Source: Argyresthia goedartella
Taxonomy: Eukaryota > Arthropoda > Insecta > Lepidoptera > Argyresthiidae
DNA length: 64,000 nt
Assembly (NCBI GenBank): GCA_949825045.1
Contig: OX463809.1
Location: 27,501-91,500 of the forward strand
Direction of reading: 5' to 3'
The notes under the pieces were generated by a model, which worked only from the letters and a program-made list of their open reading frames with translations, was not told the origin of the DNA and did not search any database. Shown here one piece after another: positions 1 to 11,029 of this stretch. Numbering within the stretch: the stretch's first letter is position 1; every line of letters starts with the position of its first letter. The position numbers and the translations under genes are program-made.

Positions 1-3000
1 AAGCTACTTCTCTTGCTCTGATAGTGATGTTTCCGTTAGTGCGGTAAGTGATGGGTCGTCATCAGCGGATGACTCGCTGCCCTACAACTTGAAGAGGGTG
101 TTTTCAAACCTGGGTACAAACTTTAACGTTGTGCATATTAATGCACAAAGCATTCACACCAGCTATGCTGACCTCCTTGTTACTTTTAGCGATCAGAACA
201 TACATGGTATTCTTGTTTCGGAATCTTTTCTCAAACCATCACTTCCTTCTGCCATGTATGCTCTGCCAGAGTTTAGTCTCTACCGGAACGATAGGACGGG
301 CAAGGCTGATGGCGGTGTAGCTATATACCTACGTGCCGATATTCCATGCAAAGTCATCAGCCAGTCGCCAAGCCTGTACTCTGGTACCGCTGAACACTTG
401 TTCTTGGAGATGTGCTTGCGTCACAATAAAGTCCTTCTGGGTGTCTATTATAGCCCCTCTCTTCGCATTGACTATTTTAACTCATTTGAAACCCTTCTCA
501 ATGATCTGACTCCTCTTTATAGCGACACCCTGATTCTCGGCGACTTTAACACTTGCCTTCTCAAAAATAACGTTCGCTCGGCAAAGCTCAAATCTCTTGT
601 AAGTTCATTAAACTTACACATCCTTCCCCTGGGTGCCACCCACTTTCAACCACACTGCACCCCCTCTCTTCTAGATCTGATGATTACTTCTAACTTATCC
701 AAGGTTGCTGTGCATGGCCAACTTAACGCACCCTTCTCCTATCACGATTTGATTTACCTCTCATTCAAGTTAAGGCCTCCCAAGCGTGCTGCTAAATTCC
801 TCGACATACGTAGCTTCAAGGGCATGGATCTTAACTCCCTTAAATCAGATGCCGCCTCCGTCGACTGGTGCTCTGTTGTTGGTAGCGAGACCGTTGAAGA
901 CAAAGTCCAAAACTTTAACTCTGTTGTCCTGAGCTTGTTTGATAAGCACGCTCCGGTCAAGAGGGTTAAGGTTAAGCACCTTCCTGCGCCGTGGCTTACT
1001 GACACCATCAAGAGCCTGATGGCCAAGAGAAACCGTGCCAAGAGTAGATATAAGGTGGATCCGACCGACGAGAATCTTTTATTTTTCAAACGCCTCCGCA
1101 ATCGTTGCACTCGTCTGTGTCGTGATGCCAAACGTCGTCATATCTACGAGTGTATTGAGAGCTATACTCCAGCACAGGTTTGGAAATTCCTGAAGAGTCT
1201 TGGTGTAGGTAAGTCCCAGGACTTGGCTGCTGGAAATGTCAACCTCAACGGTCTCAACAATTATTTTGCTAATCCCCCAGTCGTGATGGACCCCCTCGTC
1301 AAGAAAGCTACCCTTCGTAACCTACGGTCCAAGACCGCAGCCCACAACTCACCCTTCAACTTCAACCGTGTCGGAATCGGCGCAGTAAGGAGGGCAATCT
1401 TAGCGATCTCGTCGAAAGCCATTGGTGAGGACAAGATCTGTTCTCAGATGATAACCTGTATCATTGAGGAGCTGTTACCGATCATTACCCACATAATTAA
1501 TGTATCGCTTGAACAAGGTTGCTTCCCCTCTCAGTGGAAAAAGGCACTTGTGATTCCCCTACCTAAATCGTCCAATCCCGTCTCCTTTAATGATTTTCGT
1601 CCCATATATATTCTGCCTATCCTTTCCAAAGTCCTAGAATCAATTGTTCACTGTGAGCTCTCCTCATACCTTTCCTCTAGAAACTTATTAAATCCATATC
1701 AATCAGGTTTCAGGCCGGGTCACAGTACTACCACGGCATTGCTTAAAGTCACCGATGACATTCAATTAGCCATGGATCAGAAGCAGCTTACGGTTCTCAC
1801 ACTGCTTGATTTCAGTAGCGCCTTCAACTGCGTCGATTTCGATATCCTGGTTGAAAATTCTAAAATCGCTCAGAGTCTCCTCGCACTCGGCTCTCTGGTT
1901 TGACTCCTACCTGAGAGACCGCCAGCAGCGTATTAAGTCTGAGGAGATCTCAACGAACTGGTGTAATCTTTCCGCGGGTGTTCCGCAGGGTGGTATCCTT
2001 TCTCCTCTTCTCTTCTCAGTATTCATTAACTCCATCTCCGACGTTCTTACTTCTTCTTATCATCTCTACGCAGATGACCTTCAAATATATCGGCACTTCT
2101 CTCTTAGTGATGTAAATCTGACCATAGAGGCGTTGAATGCTGACCTCGATAACATCAGTAAATGGGCAATTTCATATGGGCTGCTTGTCAACCCGGCAAA
2201 ATCTCAAGCCATGATTATGGGTACACGGCACTCAATTAACACAATACAAAATATCCCCGTCGATCCTGTGATGTATGAGGGTACGATAATCACCTACAGC
2301 GAGAAAGCTAAGAATCTTGGGGTTATATTTGATAACTTGCTGTCCTGGTCGCCCCATGTTTGTGAGGTCAGCAGACGAGTCTTTGCATCATTTTACTCCC
2401 TACGGAGATTGCAGTACTTCCTGCCGCGGCAGACTAAAATCACCCTTGTTCAGTCCCTTCTACTACCTTTAATAGACTACGCGGATGCTTGTTGGGTCAG
2501 TGCGAACGAAGAACAACTGAATAAACTCGAGCGACTCCAAAACCTTGGGATTCGGTTTGTCTACGGGCTGCGCAAGTACGACCATGTCTCCCAGTATCGC
2601 AAGGAGCTGGGATGGCTTCCGATCCGTCTTCGCCGTGATATGCACATTCTCTCTTATCTATTCAATATTTTGCGAAATCCCCGCTACCCCACATATCTTC
2701 GAGAACGTTTTGAATTTCTTTTCCCCAGGGATAGTAATCGGAGATCCCACACGGTGTCTCTCCTGTCAACTCCTCGGCATAAAACTGCCGCCTACAAACA
2801 CTCTTTTAGGTTAAGAGCAATCCGACTGTGGAACGCACTTCCCTGCACTATTAGGGATAGTCCCTCAATTTTCACTTTTAAGAGAAGATTGAAAGCGTAT
2901 TTCCTTTCTCTTTCGTAATTAGTATCATATTTATGTAAGTATATGTATGATATTTTGTAGTTTATATATGTGCATGCTATCTAGTGTATTATATAGTTGA

Positions 3001-3226
3001 GATATATATATATATATTTTATTAGGTATATTTTATTTATATTTTAAAAGTAATTTTCGTACGTATGTATACTGTTTTATTGCGCACTAGGACTGTCCTT
3101 TTTCACAAACACTCCTGTCTTGCCTAGGTTTGCTGGAAGAAATCTCTTTTTAGAGATAAGCTCGCCTTTGCCTATAAAATTTATTGTAACTGTCTGTGTA
3201 TCTATGTTTTCTGTGCAATAAAGAAT
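1..3226 (+). mobile_element. CR1/Jockey-group LINE, 5' part outside the window
   Basis: This is a non-LTR retrotransposon copy. Its ORF2 is already open at base 2, so the 5' end lies outside the window. After the ORF2 stop at 2918 there is an AT-rich 3' UTR of about 300 bp, ending near an AATAAA at 3217-3222. The 3' limit is supported by a second copy on the minus strand (10363-10839), which shares the ORF2 C-terminus, the TTTGCTGGAAGAAATCTCT block and the final GTGCAATAAAGAAT. A third copy lies at 5118-5776. The clade is assigned by motif resemblance only; Jockey, CR1 and Daphne-type elements are hard to separate by eye. Confidence 0.85.
2..2918 (+). pseudogene. LINE ORF2: AP-like endonuclease plus reverse transcriptase, one frameshift
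   Basis: The product would nick target DNA and reverse-transcribe the element's RNA. The endonuclease comes first: NAQSIH near the N-terminus, SESFLKP, LGDFNTCLL, and YHDL in place of the usual SDH. The reverse transcriptase follows, with FRPIYILPILSK, GFRPGHSTTTAL, LLDFSSAF, GVPQGGILSPLLF, the catalytic YADD at about 2069-2080, and the thumb motif NLGVIFDN. The frame changes once at about 1850-1866, between DFDILVEN and LKSLRVSSHSALWF; the upstream frame stops at 1903 and the downstream frame runs to 2918. I see no other break, so the copy is fairly young. The first residues after base 2 are in frame, so the TTG at 89 is not a true start. No RNase H domain is present. Confidence 0.85.
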
Positions 3227-3289
3227 AAGAACATATGAATAATTTTGTTATAATAAGATAAATAATTATAAGATATAATAACATAAAGG

Positions 3290-3443
3290 TAATAAAAAAG
3301 GCCTTGTCTAAGATAAGGGTAAAATGTAAAGGGTGTGCATCAGGGTTTTTTAGTCGGTAAGAGTCCGACACTGTATGGGTCTCCCCTCCCAGACGTCCAT
3401 GAGGATTTTTCCCAGGTGCAACCCTACTTATAAAAAAAAAAAA
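3290..3443 (+). mobile_element. TRAS-like LINE 3' UTR with poly(A)
   Basis: A non-coding stretch with GTCGGTAAGAGTCCGACAC, a short GTCGGA/TCCGAC stem, then CCCTCCCAGACG and a poly(A) run at 3432-3443. It is followed immediately by (CCTAA)n. As I recall, lepidopteran R1/TRAS-type 3' UTRs look like this. TRAS elements are known to end in poly(A) joined to the CCTAA strand of telomeric repeats, which is the arrangement seen here. The upstream limit is uncertain because the previous LINE ends near 3226. This looks like the 3' end of a severely 5'-truncated copy. Confidence 0.6.
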
Positions 3444-3563
3444 CCTAACCTAACCTAACCTAACCTAACCTAACCTAGCCTAGCCTAGCCTAGCCTAGCC
3501 TAGCCTAGCCTAGCCTAGCCTAGCCTAACCTAACCTAACCTAACCTAACCTAACCTAACCTAA
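3444..3563 (+). repeat. Telomeric-type array (CCTAA/TTAGG), 24 units
   Basis: Exactly 120 bp of 5-bp units: six CCTAA (3444-3473), ten CCTAG (3474-3523) and eight CCTAA (3524-3563), with no indel. CCTAA is the C-strand of the insect telomere repeat TTAGG. Non-telomeric DNA lies on both sides, so this is an internal or subtelomeric array and not a chromosome end. TRAS-like sequence on both sides suggests it was captured between two head-to-tail elements. Confidence 0.95.
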
Positions 3564-5112
3564 GGCAAGCTGGAAAAAAAAGATCACAACGCCTTTGACG
3601 CCGAATGTCCTATAGGAAAAGATGGGAAATTTTGGCTAGGTCGTCAGCATCGTACTACTAAGGGTGACACGGATGTTTCTAGCGTAACTGAAGCCTCATT
3701 AACACCGCAAACTCTACAAACGTTCCGAGTTATTCAACTGAATCTACAGAGGAAGAAACTGGCTACATGGAAACTTATCATGGAGTCATATAAAAAGAAA
3801 ATAAGCTTCGCATTAATCCAGGATCCGTATGTAGGTTCGTTTGGTGAACTGAAAAAATATGCCGGAACCAGAGTTATCCAAAAAAACAAAAAAAGCGATA
3901 AACCAGTCAAAGCTGCATAGCGGTCTTTAATGACGAGAGAGAAATGCTGGAATGTCCGACTTTTACGACAGAAAATGTAGCGGTAGTTAAACTTAGGAAA
4001 AATGCCTGGAAAATGGGAGTCATCTCTATATATTTCGAAGATTCCCTACCAATTGAGCCATATTTAGACCAAATCAAAACCATCATGAACGAGCTGGGTA
4101 CAAACATGGTGTTGATGGGCGGAGATGTAAACGCGTGGAGTACATGGTGGGGTAGCGTGTTGGAGGACCAGAGAGGAGAGCAAGAGCCTGGAACCAAACT
4201 TTGACACTATCCGTGGAGAAAAAATACATAGAAGTCATTTCGACATCACAACGTGCAGCGAAAATCTTATTCGCTGGATAAACCAATGGCAGGTACATAA
4301 AGCAGTGACCAGTTCAGACCACAACGCAATTACATTTATAATAGAATTTGAAAAACCTAATAATAATAATAAAATGGAAACATCAACATGAAAATATAAT
4401 ACAAAAAAAGCAAATTGGGCAGCATTTCGAAAAGCATTAGCATACACATTAGAACAAAACAATATTACAAAACCTGAAATAGAAATTTTTCAAACACAAC
4501 CTTTATTAGAAACAGTGATTATAAAATACATAGATAGCATAGAAAAAGCGTAGGAAAAACCATTTCTAAAATAAAAAAGAAAATAAATAAAAATTGCTTT
4601 GGTACTCTGATGAACTGAAAGCAATGAGAATTAGAAGAACACAAAGAAGCAAATAATCTCAAACGCAGCACCACGATGATGGAGATTCGTAATATGGTGC
4701 AATGGAGAGCCAAATAAAGAGCTGGGAAGAATTTTGTACATAACAAGACAGGGAAATTTTATGGGACGGTATAGAGTTATAGGCAAAACAGTGAGACGAC
4801 ATGATGATGTGCCATGAGCCCAGAGGAGTCAGTAGAATTACTGGCCACTACCTTTTTTCCGGAAGACGATGAGAGTAAGGACAATGAGGAGCATCAAAAA
4901 ACAAGAGGTATAGCAAACCACGTATGTAATGAAAATCACAATGACACACAGGACCCACGATTCACAAACGCAGAACTAAGAAGAGCGATCGCCAGTATTA
5001 ATCCCAAAAAGGACCCAGGATTAGACGTTCACCGCCGATATCTGTATGGCAGCAATAGCGGGAAGCGAATAGCTATTTTTGACCCTGGCTAATAAATGTC
5101 TTGAAATATTTT
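3564..5112 (+). pseudogene. TRAS/R1-clade ORF2, 5' half (endonuclease and start of RT), decayed
   Basis: Broken reading frames carry an R1-clade endonuclease. The N-terminal strand is RVIQLNLQRKK, followed by FALIQDPYVGS at about 3730-3840. GGDVNAWSTWWGS lies at about 4118-4160. A stretch resembling the family's TPTFETIRG..DIT..S block spans about 4200-4270, and SSDHNAITF closes the domain at about 4312-4338. After a decayed linker, FTNAELRRAIASINPKKDPGLD (4963-5028) and FTADICMAAIAG (5028-5063) mark the start of the reverse transcriptase. Homology stops near LANKCLEIF at about 5112. At least three frame changes and several stops make it inactive. The 5' end abuts the telomeric array directly, as expected for a TRAS insertion. 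The fingers, palm and YADD region are missing. Confidence 0.75.
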
Positions 5113-5117
5113 GCTTC

Positions 5118-5776
5118 CACTGCCCAAAATATCCAATCCCTCCTAGTTCAAGGACTATCGGCCCATCTCTATTTTACCTATCCTCTCCAAAGTCCTTGAA
5201 TCCATAGTCCACTCTCAGCTCTCCTCCTACCTTACTTCAAACAACTTACTCAATCCGTACCAATCTGGGTTCAAACCAGGGCACAGTACTACCACAGCAC
5301 TTTTAAAAGCCAGCAATGACATCCAGCTGCAGAAGTTAGTCACTGTGTTGGCCCTGCTTGACTTCAGCAATGCCTTTAGCTGCTTCGATTTTGACAATCT
5401 TGTTGACAAGATGTTGAATGCTGACCTTGAGAATGTGAAGGACTGGACCTCGTCCCACGGGCTGTTGGTTAACCCGATAAAATCGCAAGCAATGATTATT
5501 GAAATCAAGCACTCTCTTTCCTTATTACAGAAACCTATTGTTCCTGTAACTTATAATGGTACTGCAAAAGAGTACACTGCTAAGGCGAAAAACCTTGTGG
5601 TCATAGTTGATAACCAGCTGTATTGGTCTCCACATGTCTGCGAGGTCAGCAGAGGGGTCTTTGCGTCTTTCCATTCCCTCAGGCGACTGCAGAACTTCTT
5701 GCCATGGCAGACCAAAATTCTCATGCCGCTAATCGACTATGCCGATGTTGCCTGGGCGAAAGCGAACAAGAGAAAC
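5118..5776 (+). pseudogene. LINE RT fragment (same family as 1-3226) with internal deletion of the catalytic core
   Basis: Translation resembles the left-edge LINE from LPKISNPS and DYRPISILPILSK through GFKPGHSTTTALL and LLDFSNAFSCFDFDNLVDK. It then jumps directly to MLNADLENVKDW (about 5405-5415). About 110 residues are skipped, including GVPQG and YADD. It resumes with GLLVNP.KSQAMII, NLVVIVDN and PLIDYADVAW, and ends near 5776 before the C-terminus. A TAG stop interrupts the first block (about 5144). The join to TRAS-like sequence upstream falls at a nearly equivalent position of the RT fold but is out of frame. Nothing here can be functional. Confidence 0.8.
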
Positions 5777-7740
5777 GGAATAAACGGTGGCGGCGCAGTA
5801 GCGGCAGCAGCAGTTCCTCACGAGCGCATAGATAACGAGCGCAGTAGCACTCACGCTCATGATCGAGTATATAATGGTGTAGTGAACACTGTCATTTGTC
5901 ATTTCCAGATGCTCTTGTTAGTGTAGCATCTTCATTTATTGAGCTATTAAGATTCATTGCTGGTAACAAGAAACCAGGATCCATAATCATGCTGTTGTTG
6001 TACTGGTTTTGGGAGTAGATAATGAGATGATTTATCTGTAGTGTGCAGCCGGCTGCCATTGTGACGATGCTTGAACCTTTGAGTGCTTGTACGTAGTATA
6101 CGACTGTCGCAGCAAATCGCAAGCCATGTGTTATGTGTTTGTAACTTGATCCAGTTGTCCACACCCGGAAGTGTCTCGGTCGTAGAGGTGCTTTGTATAC
6201 GTGATTGACCTATCAAATTTGCTTCGCACGGAGTATTCGTCGAGTAGTGTAGGTCATAAACCGGTGTCCTTGCATGACATATAACGCTGTCTGATGTTTG
6301 TTTTATGCACTTGTCAATAATTTGTTGCGTCATACTCATGTACGTATTCTTTTTAAAGTTGACTGCGATATATTCCGAAGTTAGCTTGACCTATTTTGAC
6401 GTGTAGGTGGTTTGTACAGCAATTGGCAGTGGTATGACTCTAAAAAGCTTGAAACCGTCCTCTGTAAGTAAAGTATCCATTCGTTATTCGCCCACGAACA
6501 TATAACAATTTATCTATAAATGATCCTTGATGTTTCGCCGAATATCTGTTACGGGCAAAGTTAGCGTCCGCGGCAGCTGTCCAGCAATTTTTGACTTATT
6601 ACACTTAAACACTCTTGAAACGTAGTAAAAATTAAAAAAATCGTTTTTGCATGCCACAATTTCACTGATAATTTACTTTAAGCTCCGATAAAGCATTTAT
6701 GATATCCACACTTATTCCAATTTTGCGAATGAGTATGAGAACGGCTGCGTATTAACTATAATGAGTTCCACGTGCCTTGTTATTCAGGCAATGTTCAGCA
6801 CTTGGAGTAGCTATTGCCTTTTTTAATGCTCATACAATGCTATTATAATTCAATTGTACAGCAATGTGCCACGTAATTTGTGCCCAAATTAGAGTTATAT
6901 CAGCATTATATACGCATATAATGCTGATATACAGCATTTTTTAGCAGCTAATGTGTCCAAGGTGTACTGTAAAAATGCTGTTACACAGGACTTTGGTGCT
7001 AATTGGGCGAGCACTCATTTTCTCAGCCCTCTTGGGAAAACTGGCCGCATCGATAAATAATTAGAGGAAAACCAAATTCAAATATTTAATTCTATGGCGG
7101 CCTTAGTCCTAAACTACACAAAAATTCTACATACTTTCTTTGCGATATTACTATTAATTAAGAATAATCTAAACTATATTTAGAAGAATATAATACCAAA
7201 CTAAAACGCTATTATGCTTATCTAGTCATTGACAGACAACGCAAAGCCTAAGCCGGTGAACCTACATTGAGTCAGGTGACTTTGTCCGTATACAGTAAGT
7301 CTCATCCTTAAATATTGTAAATAGAGCATTTTACTGAAGGAATACTTAATTCGCGTTTAATTGAAAATGTTTAGGAAAACGAATAGCTTTTTCACGGACC
7401 TTGGCATGTTTTTAACAACTATTTGATTCAAAGTTTGACTATTAATAAAATTAGTTTTCAGGATCTTCCTCCTATTTATGTTTCTGAGACTTAAATAATC
7501 CTTATGATTAAGCTTGTGGATTGGTAATATTGAAATAATAAAGTAGCAGGAATATTTTTCCCATAATTAGTGGTTCAATTACCGGTTTACACAGGCGATT
7601 TATAAAATCGGTACCTATTTTTAAATACAGTTCATATAGTTTTTAACAACAAAATTAAGTCTTATATGAAACAAGCCTCAGAAAAATACCTTTTCAGCTT
7701 AACACTTTTATTAAATCAATACTTCCATTCACAAAAAGAC
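5777..7740. other. No recognisable gene
   Basis: AT-rich DNA with only short open frames, none of them recognised. A minus-strand frame of 130 codons at 5947-6339 resembles nothing I know and lacks compositional support. The one distinct structure is a perfect hairpin at 6896-6931, with two 16-nt arms and an ACGC loop. Confidence 0.5.
6896..6931. repeat. Perfect hairpin, 16-bp arms, 4-nt loop
   Basis: Arms at 6896-6911 and 6916-6931 are exact reverse complements around ACGC. No T-run follows and no gene is adjacent, so a terminator role is unlikely. It is one of a set of unrelated perfect short inverted duplications in this window. Confidence 0.85.
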
Positions 7741-7925
7741 TGAGCGCTGCTTTTTTTTTTGTTGGAGGGGAAAAAACTGGAATTACCTATGCACAGGAGT
7801 CAAACCTCCCTGCTATGTCCAGGTCCCTACACATTGAGCGGGCATCAGCTCGTGTGGTATACGGACTAAAACCAACTCTCTCAGCTGAGCACTGCTGACA
7901 CGGACAACCATTTTTATAGACTTCC
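7741..7925 (-). repeat. Possible tRNA-derived SINE (weak)
   Basis: On the minus strand there is a B-box-like GGTTTGACTCC (7796-7806) and an A-box-like AGCTGAGAGAGTTGG (7872-7886), with an A/T-run near 7751-7760 at the far end. The A-to-B spacing is about 80 bp, longer than in a tRNA, so the assignment is tentative. It could be an unrelated dispersed repeat. Confidence 0.3.
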
Positions 7926-9007
7926 ATTCGCACTTGTTTATACGATTTTCGTAAGATGATATTATTCTAAAATTAGTTTAAACTTCAGTAGCATAATGAT
8001 TACGTATTTTGTAATCTAAAACATTCTAAAAATAAAGTAAATTAATACCATAGCAGATGAAGATTAATATCCTATCTATTCAATTATTATGCTACTGTTA
8101 CATATACTTTAATATAATAATTAATAATAATACATCGCCACTCCTTTTCTCATACGGGGTAGCAGAGGCACAGTTGTGCCCACGTTTAGATATCTATATA
8201 TCTTTACCTCCTCTATATCTTAAGCGCCATTCCATACTTCACAACTCCCAAAAAACATATGTTAAGAAGACTTCCCTTTCTTTCAATTTAACTGTTAGAA
8301 AACAATCAATAAACTGTACGAAAATAATGCACAAAGTTACATAAATAAATAAATAAACCATTTGAATTGAAAACCTCTTCCTTTTTGAAGCCGGTTAAAA
8401 ACAAACTGACTCCAGCTTTATTTCTTCGAATGTACAAATAGGTTAAGGAATCAGTCTGGTGACAGTCAAGTCCACTCATATTACACGACATTAGTTCGAT
8501 GCTACGGAACCCTTCGTGTGCGCATTCAACTCGCACTTGACCGTTATTTTTTGTTTGTTGAGGTGTCCTTTACCCACATTTACCACATTCATCATGCGCC
8601 AAAGGAAAAATATATATAAGGTTGTGGAATTTTGAAGAAACCTGCTCAGAAAGTATAATAAACAATTTACAAAATATATTAGGAATGTCAAAATACAAAT
8701 AATAAAAAAGTAATAGTATATAGTACATGAATAAAACAAACATTAAATGAATGAAACTAGCAGAATCACGCCGCCTCGGGGCGGCACGGCAGAGGCCTGC
8801 GTATGCCTGTCCACGTTTAACCAGTTATGTAATACTCAATTTTGCGTGACTCTCGCCTTTGTACACAGTTATCACGTAACTCTTGTAATTTTTATATTAT
8901 TTGTGTGCAATAAAGAAATTATGAATAAATTGTGAATGTTTTTCAACTCCATTAGAACATGTACAGTAGGCAGGTGAAACATAATCCAGTTAATAGGTTT
9001 CACAAAA
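7926..9007. other. Intergenic DNA with short dispersed repeats
   Basis: No gene is recognised. At 8134-8196 is a block containing CTCATACGGGGTAGCAGAGG and TTGTGCCCACG; its reverse complement recurs at about 12865-12920. At 8494-8560 is the 3' end of the GTTCCGTACC repeat family (TACGGAACCCTTCGTG), also seen at 31905-31965 and 47835-47880. The rest is AT-rich and featureless. Confidence 0.5.
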
Positions 9008-9428
9008 TTGAAAACTATAAATGTAATTGAGATCTGTGCAAAGCAGCGGCAGCAGCAGCAGCAGTGGTGCGGCTGCCGCGGCGTCCGATCCGCCGGGTGG
9101 TGCGACGCCGCCGGGTGGTGCGACGGCGGCGGCGGCGTCGCACAGTGCGAGCACGTCTGTGGGCGGCGCCGCCGGTGTGTGACGAGCTCGGCCGGCAGAC
9201 ATCGCGAATCGCGGGACAAGTGCACACAAACTTCTCTGTGTCGGTAAACTTTTCGCAAGACCAACACTACTGGAAGTATCACACGGTTGTCGATTAGTGT
9301 TCGCTTTGTATATTCAAGTTCTTTCAAGAGTGTGTTCAAAAGTGAGTGATTTTATAGATGTGATTAAAGTTTAAAAGTTTGAGAACAAGCTGAGGAACTC
9401 ATCTGGTGCACTGCGACACGAAACGAAA
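9008..9428 (+). promoter_or_regulatory. CpG-rich block and possible host first exon with splice donor
   Basis: A GC-rich segment with CAG/GGC-type triplet runs (9045-9180) stands out from the AT-rich surroundings. It is followed by sequence resembling an insect 5' UTR: GATTAGTGTTCGC around 9292, then GAACAAGCTGAGG, ending in AAAGGTAAATATG, where the GT at 9429-9430 is a good donor match. A second donor-like AAAGTGAGTG lies near 9340. No start codon with a convincing coding frame follows, so if real this is a non-coding first exon whose other exons lie far away. Open frames on both strands through the GC-rich part are probably composition effects. Confidence 0.3.
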
Positions 9429-10362
9429 GGTAAATATGTATCATATGTATTTGCTTGTATTTTATAAAAATGAGAATCATACGGCCTTTCGTCGCCGCCA
9501 TATGAGTTCGTTTCGCCATACCTACAAAAAAAAACCACGAAATTACCTAATTGTACCTAAGTACCTACCTTAAAACCTTATTTCATAATTTAGAATGTAT
9601 TCTTGTAGAGAGATGCCCAGGCAGGCAGTGTTAAGGGCGAAGATCAAATATTCGCAATTTCTTACTGCAGCTAAACACAGTCCTATAGTTGAGCGATTCC
9701 TAATTTATTAGAAAGGAATTATCGATACATGGTAAGAATATAATATCAACAAGTACGAAAGCAATAGGTAGGGCAGCGAGCTATAATATATCATAAGAGC
9801 AGTGCCCGCGAGGTAAGGGACCTGCATCTATTGCACAAACTCGCATCTAGCATTTTATTGTTTTGAGGATGTCCGAGTCGGTAGGTACGTACGTACCCAT
9901 TAAGCGAAAATGTGTTACAAACACCATTGAATTAGTGAAGAAAGGCGCATTTAGTGAACTTGGTCATATTATTCAAACTCTTACTCGAACGCAAACTTTA
10001 TTTAGTACTGCAGATATTTTCACATAGGGTGACAGCACCTTCTATCGCTCAGCACCATACATCGCACACTTGACACAATATCGTCAGCATCTATAGATTT
10101 ACTTCTTTTATATGCATATCTTTTAAGGGAAACTAAACTCTATTTCATACACAATAGGTGTAACAAATTGTGTTGCGATCACTATTCTTGAACCTGTCAG
10201 TAGTATGCGGAAGTGCAACCGGTGCGGACGCATCCACTTTCGTTATTTTTGTTGCTCTAGTCATAGCTTGCAGAGCTTTTGTGGGAAAGTGATTTCATAT
10301 TGTTGTTTGTAGTAATTTGAAATGCTAATTATGCGGTTTTTAATAAATATTTTATATTCACA
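9429..10362. other. No recognisable gene
   Basis: Mixed AT-rich DNA with no frame I recognise. If the preceding block is a first exon, this would be intron sequence. Confidence 0.4.
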
Positions 10363-10839
10363 ATTCTTTATTGCACAGAACATTACGACAATACAATTAT
10401 ACACGAAATAAAAAGGCAAAGGCGAGCTTATCTCTCAACAGAGATTTCTTCCAGCAAACCTATCTGGATGGGATACATATAAAATGAAAAGGGTAGTCTA
10501 GTGTAATTAAATACTTACCAAATACCAATAAAATATGATACTTACTATAAAAATACATATAATCAAAGAAATAGTAGATAAAATAAGAATAAACAAATAA
10601 TAATAATAAATAGATATATACAATTACATACTTACATACGTAAGTGCTCTTTCAAGCGATTCTTAAAGGAGAAAAGAGTGGGACTGTCCCTTATAGTGCA
10701 GGGAAGTGCGTTCCAAAGCCGAATAGCCCTCAGCCTGAACGAGTGCTCGTAGGCGACGGTGTTATGCTGCGGAATACATAGAAGAGACACCGTGTGAGAT
10801 CTCCGCTCCTTGCCTCTGGAGAAAAGGAATTCAAAATAT
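10363..10839 (-). mobile_element. 5'-truncated LINE copy (3' UTR plus ORF2 C-terminus)
   Basis: On the minus strand it encodes RRSHTVSLL and FRLRAIRLWNALPCTIRDSP, matching residues near the end of the LINE at the left edge, then a stop and the same 3' UTR ending in GTGCAATAAAGAAT. Homology begins at about 10839. This is the usual product of incomplete reverse transcription. Confidence 0.85.
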
Positions 10840-11029
10840 GTCTTAAAAACTGCTCATTATATTTTGTTCAAACCAATTTTCGTTGAAAGTGTGTATTGAG
10901 ATACACAGAATATATTTTTTGTAGATTTTTCACTTTCTTAATTTAAAAGTTAGTCGGGGAGACACACATTTTTTGGAAGGGTCTGTCTCTTTTGAAATTG
11001 CCATTTGAGCAATTTAAAAAGCATGTTAA

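Noticed and set aside
3444..3563. A true chromosome end
   Set aside because: Thousands of bases of non-telomeric DNA lie on both sides and the array is only 120 bp.
9008..9297. Four overlapping open frames with Gln, Arg or Ala runs
   Set aside because: Triplet-rich GC sequence keeps all frames open; no frame has recognisable protein features.
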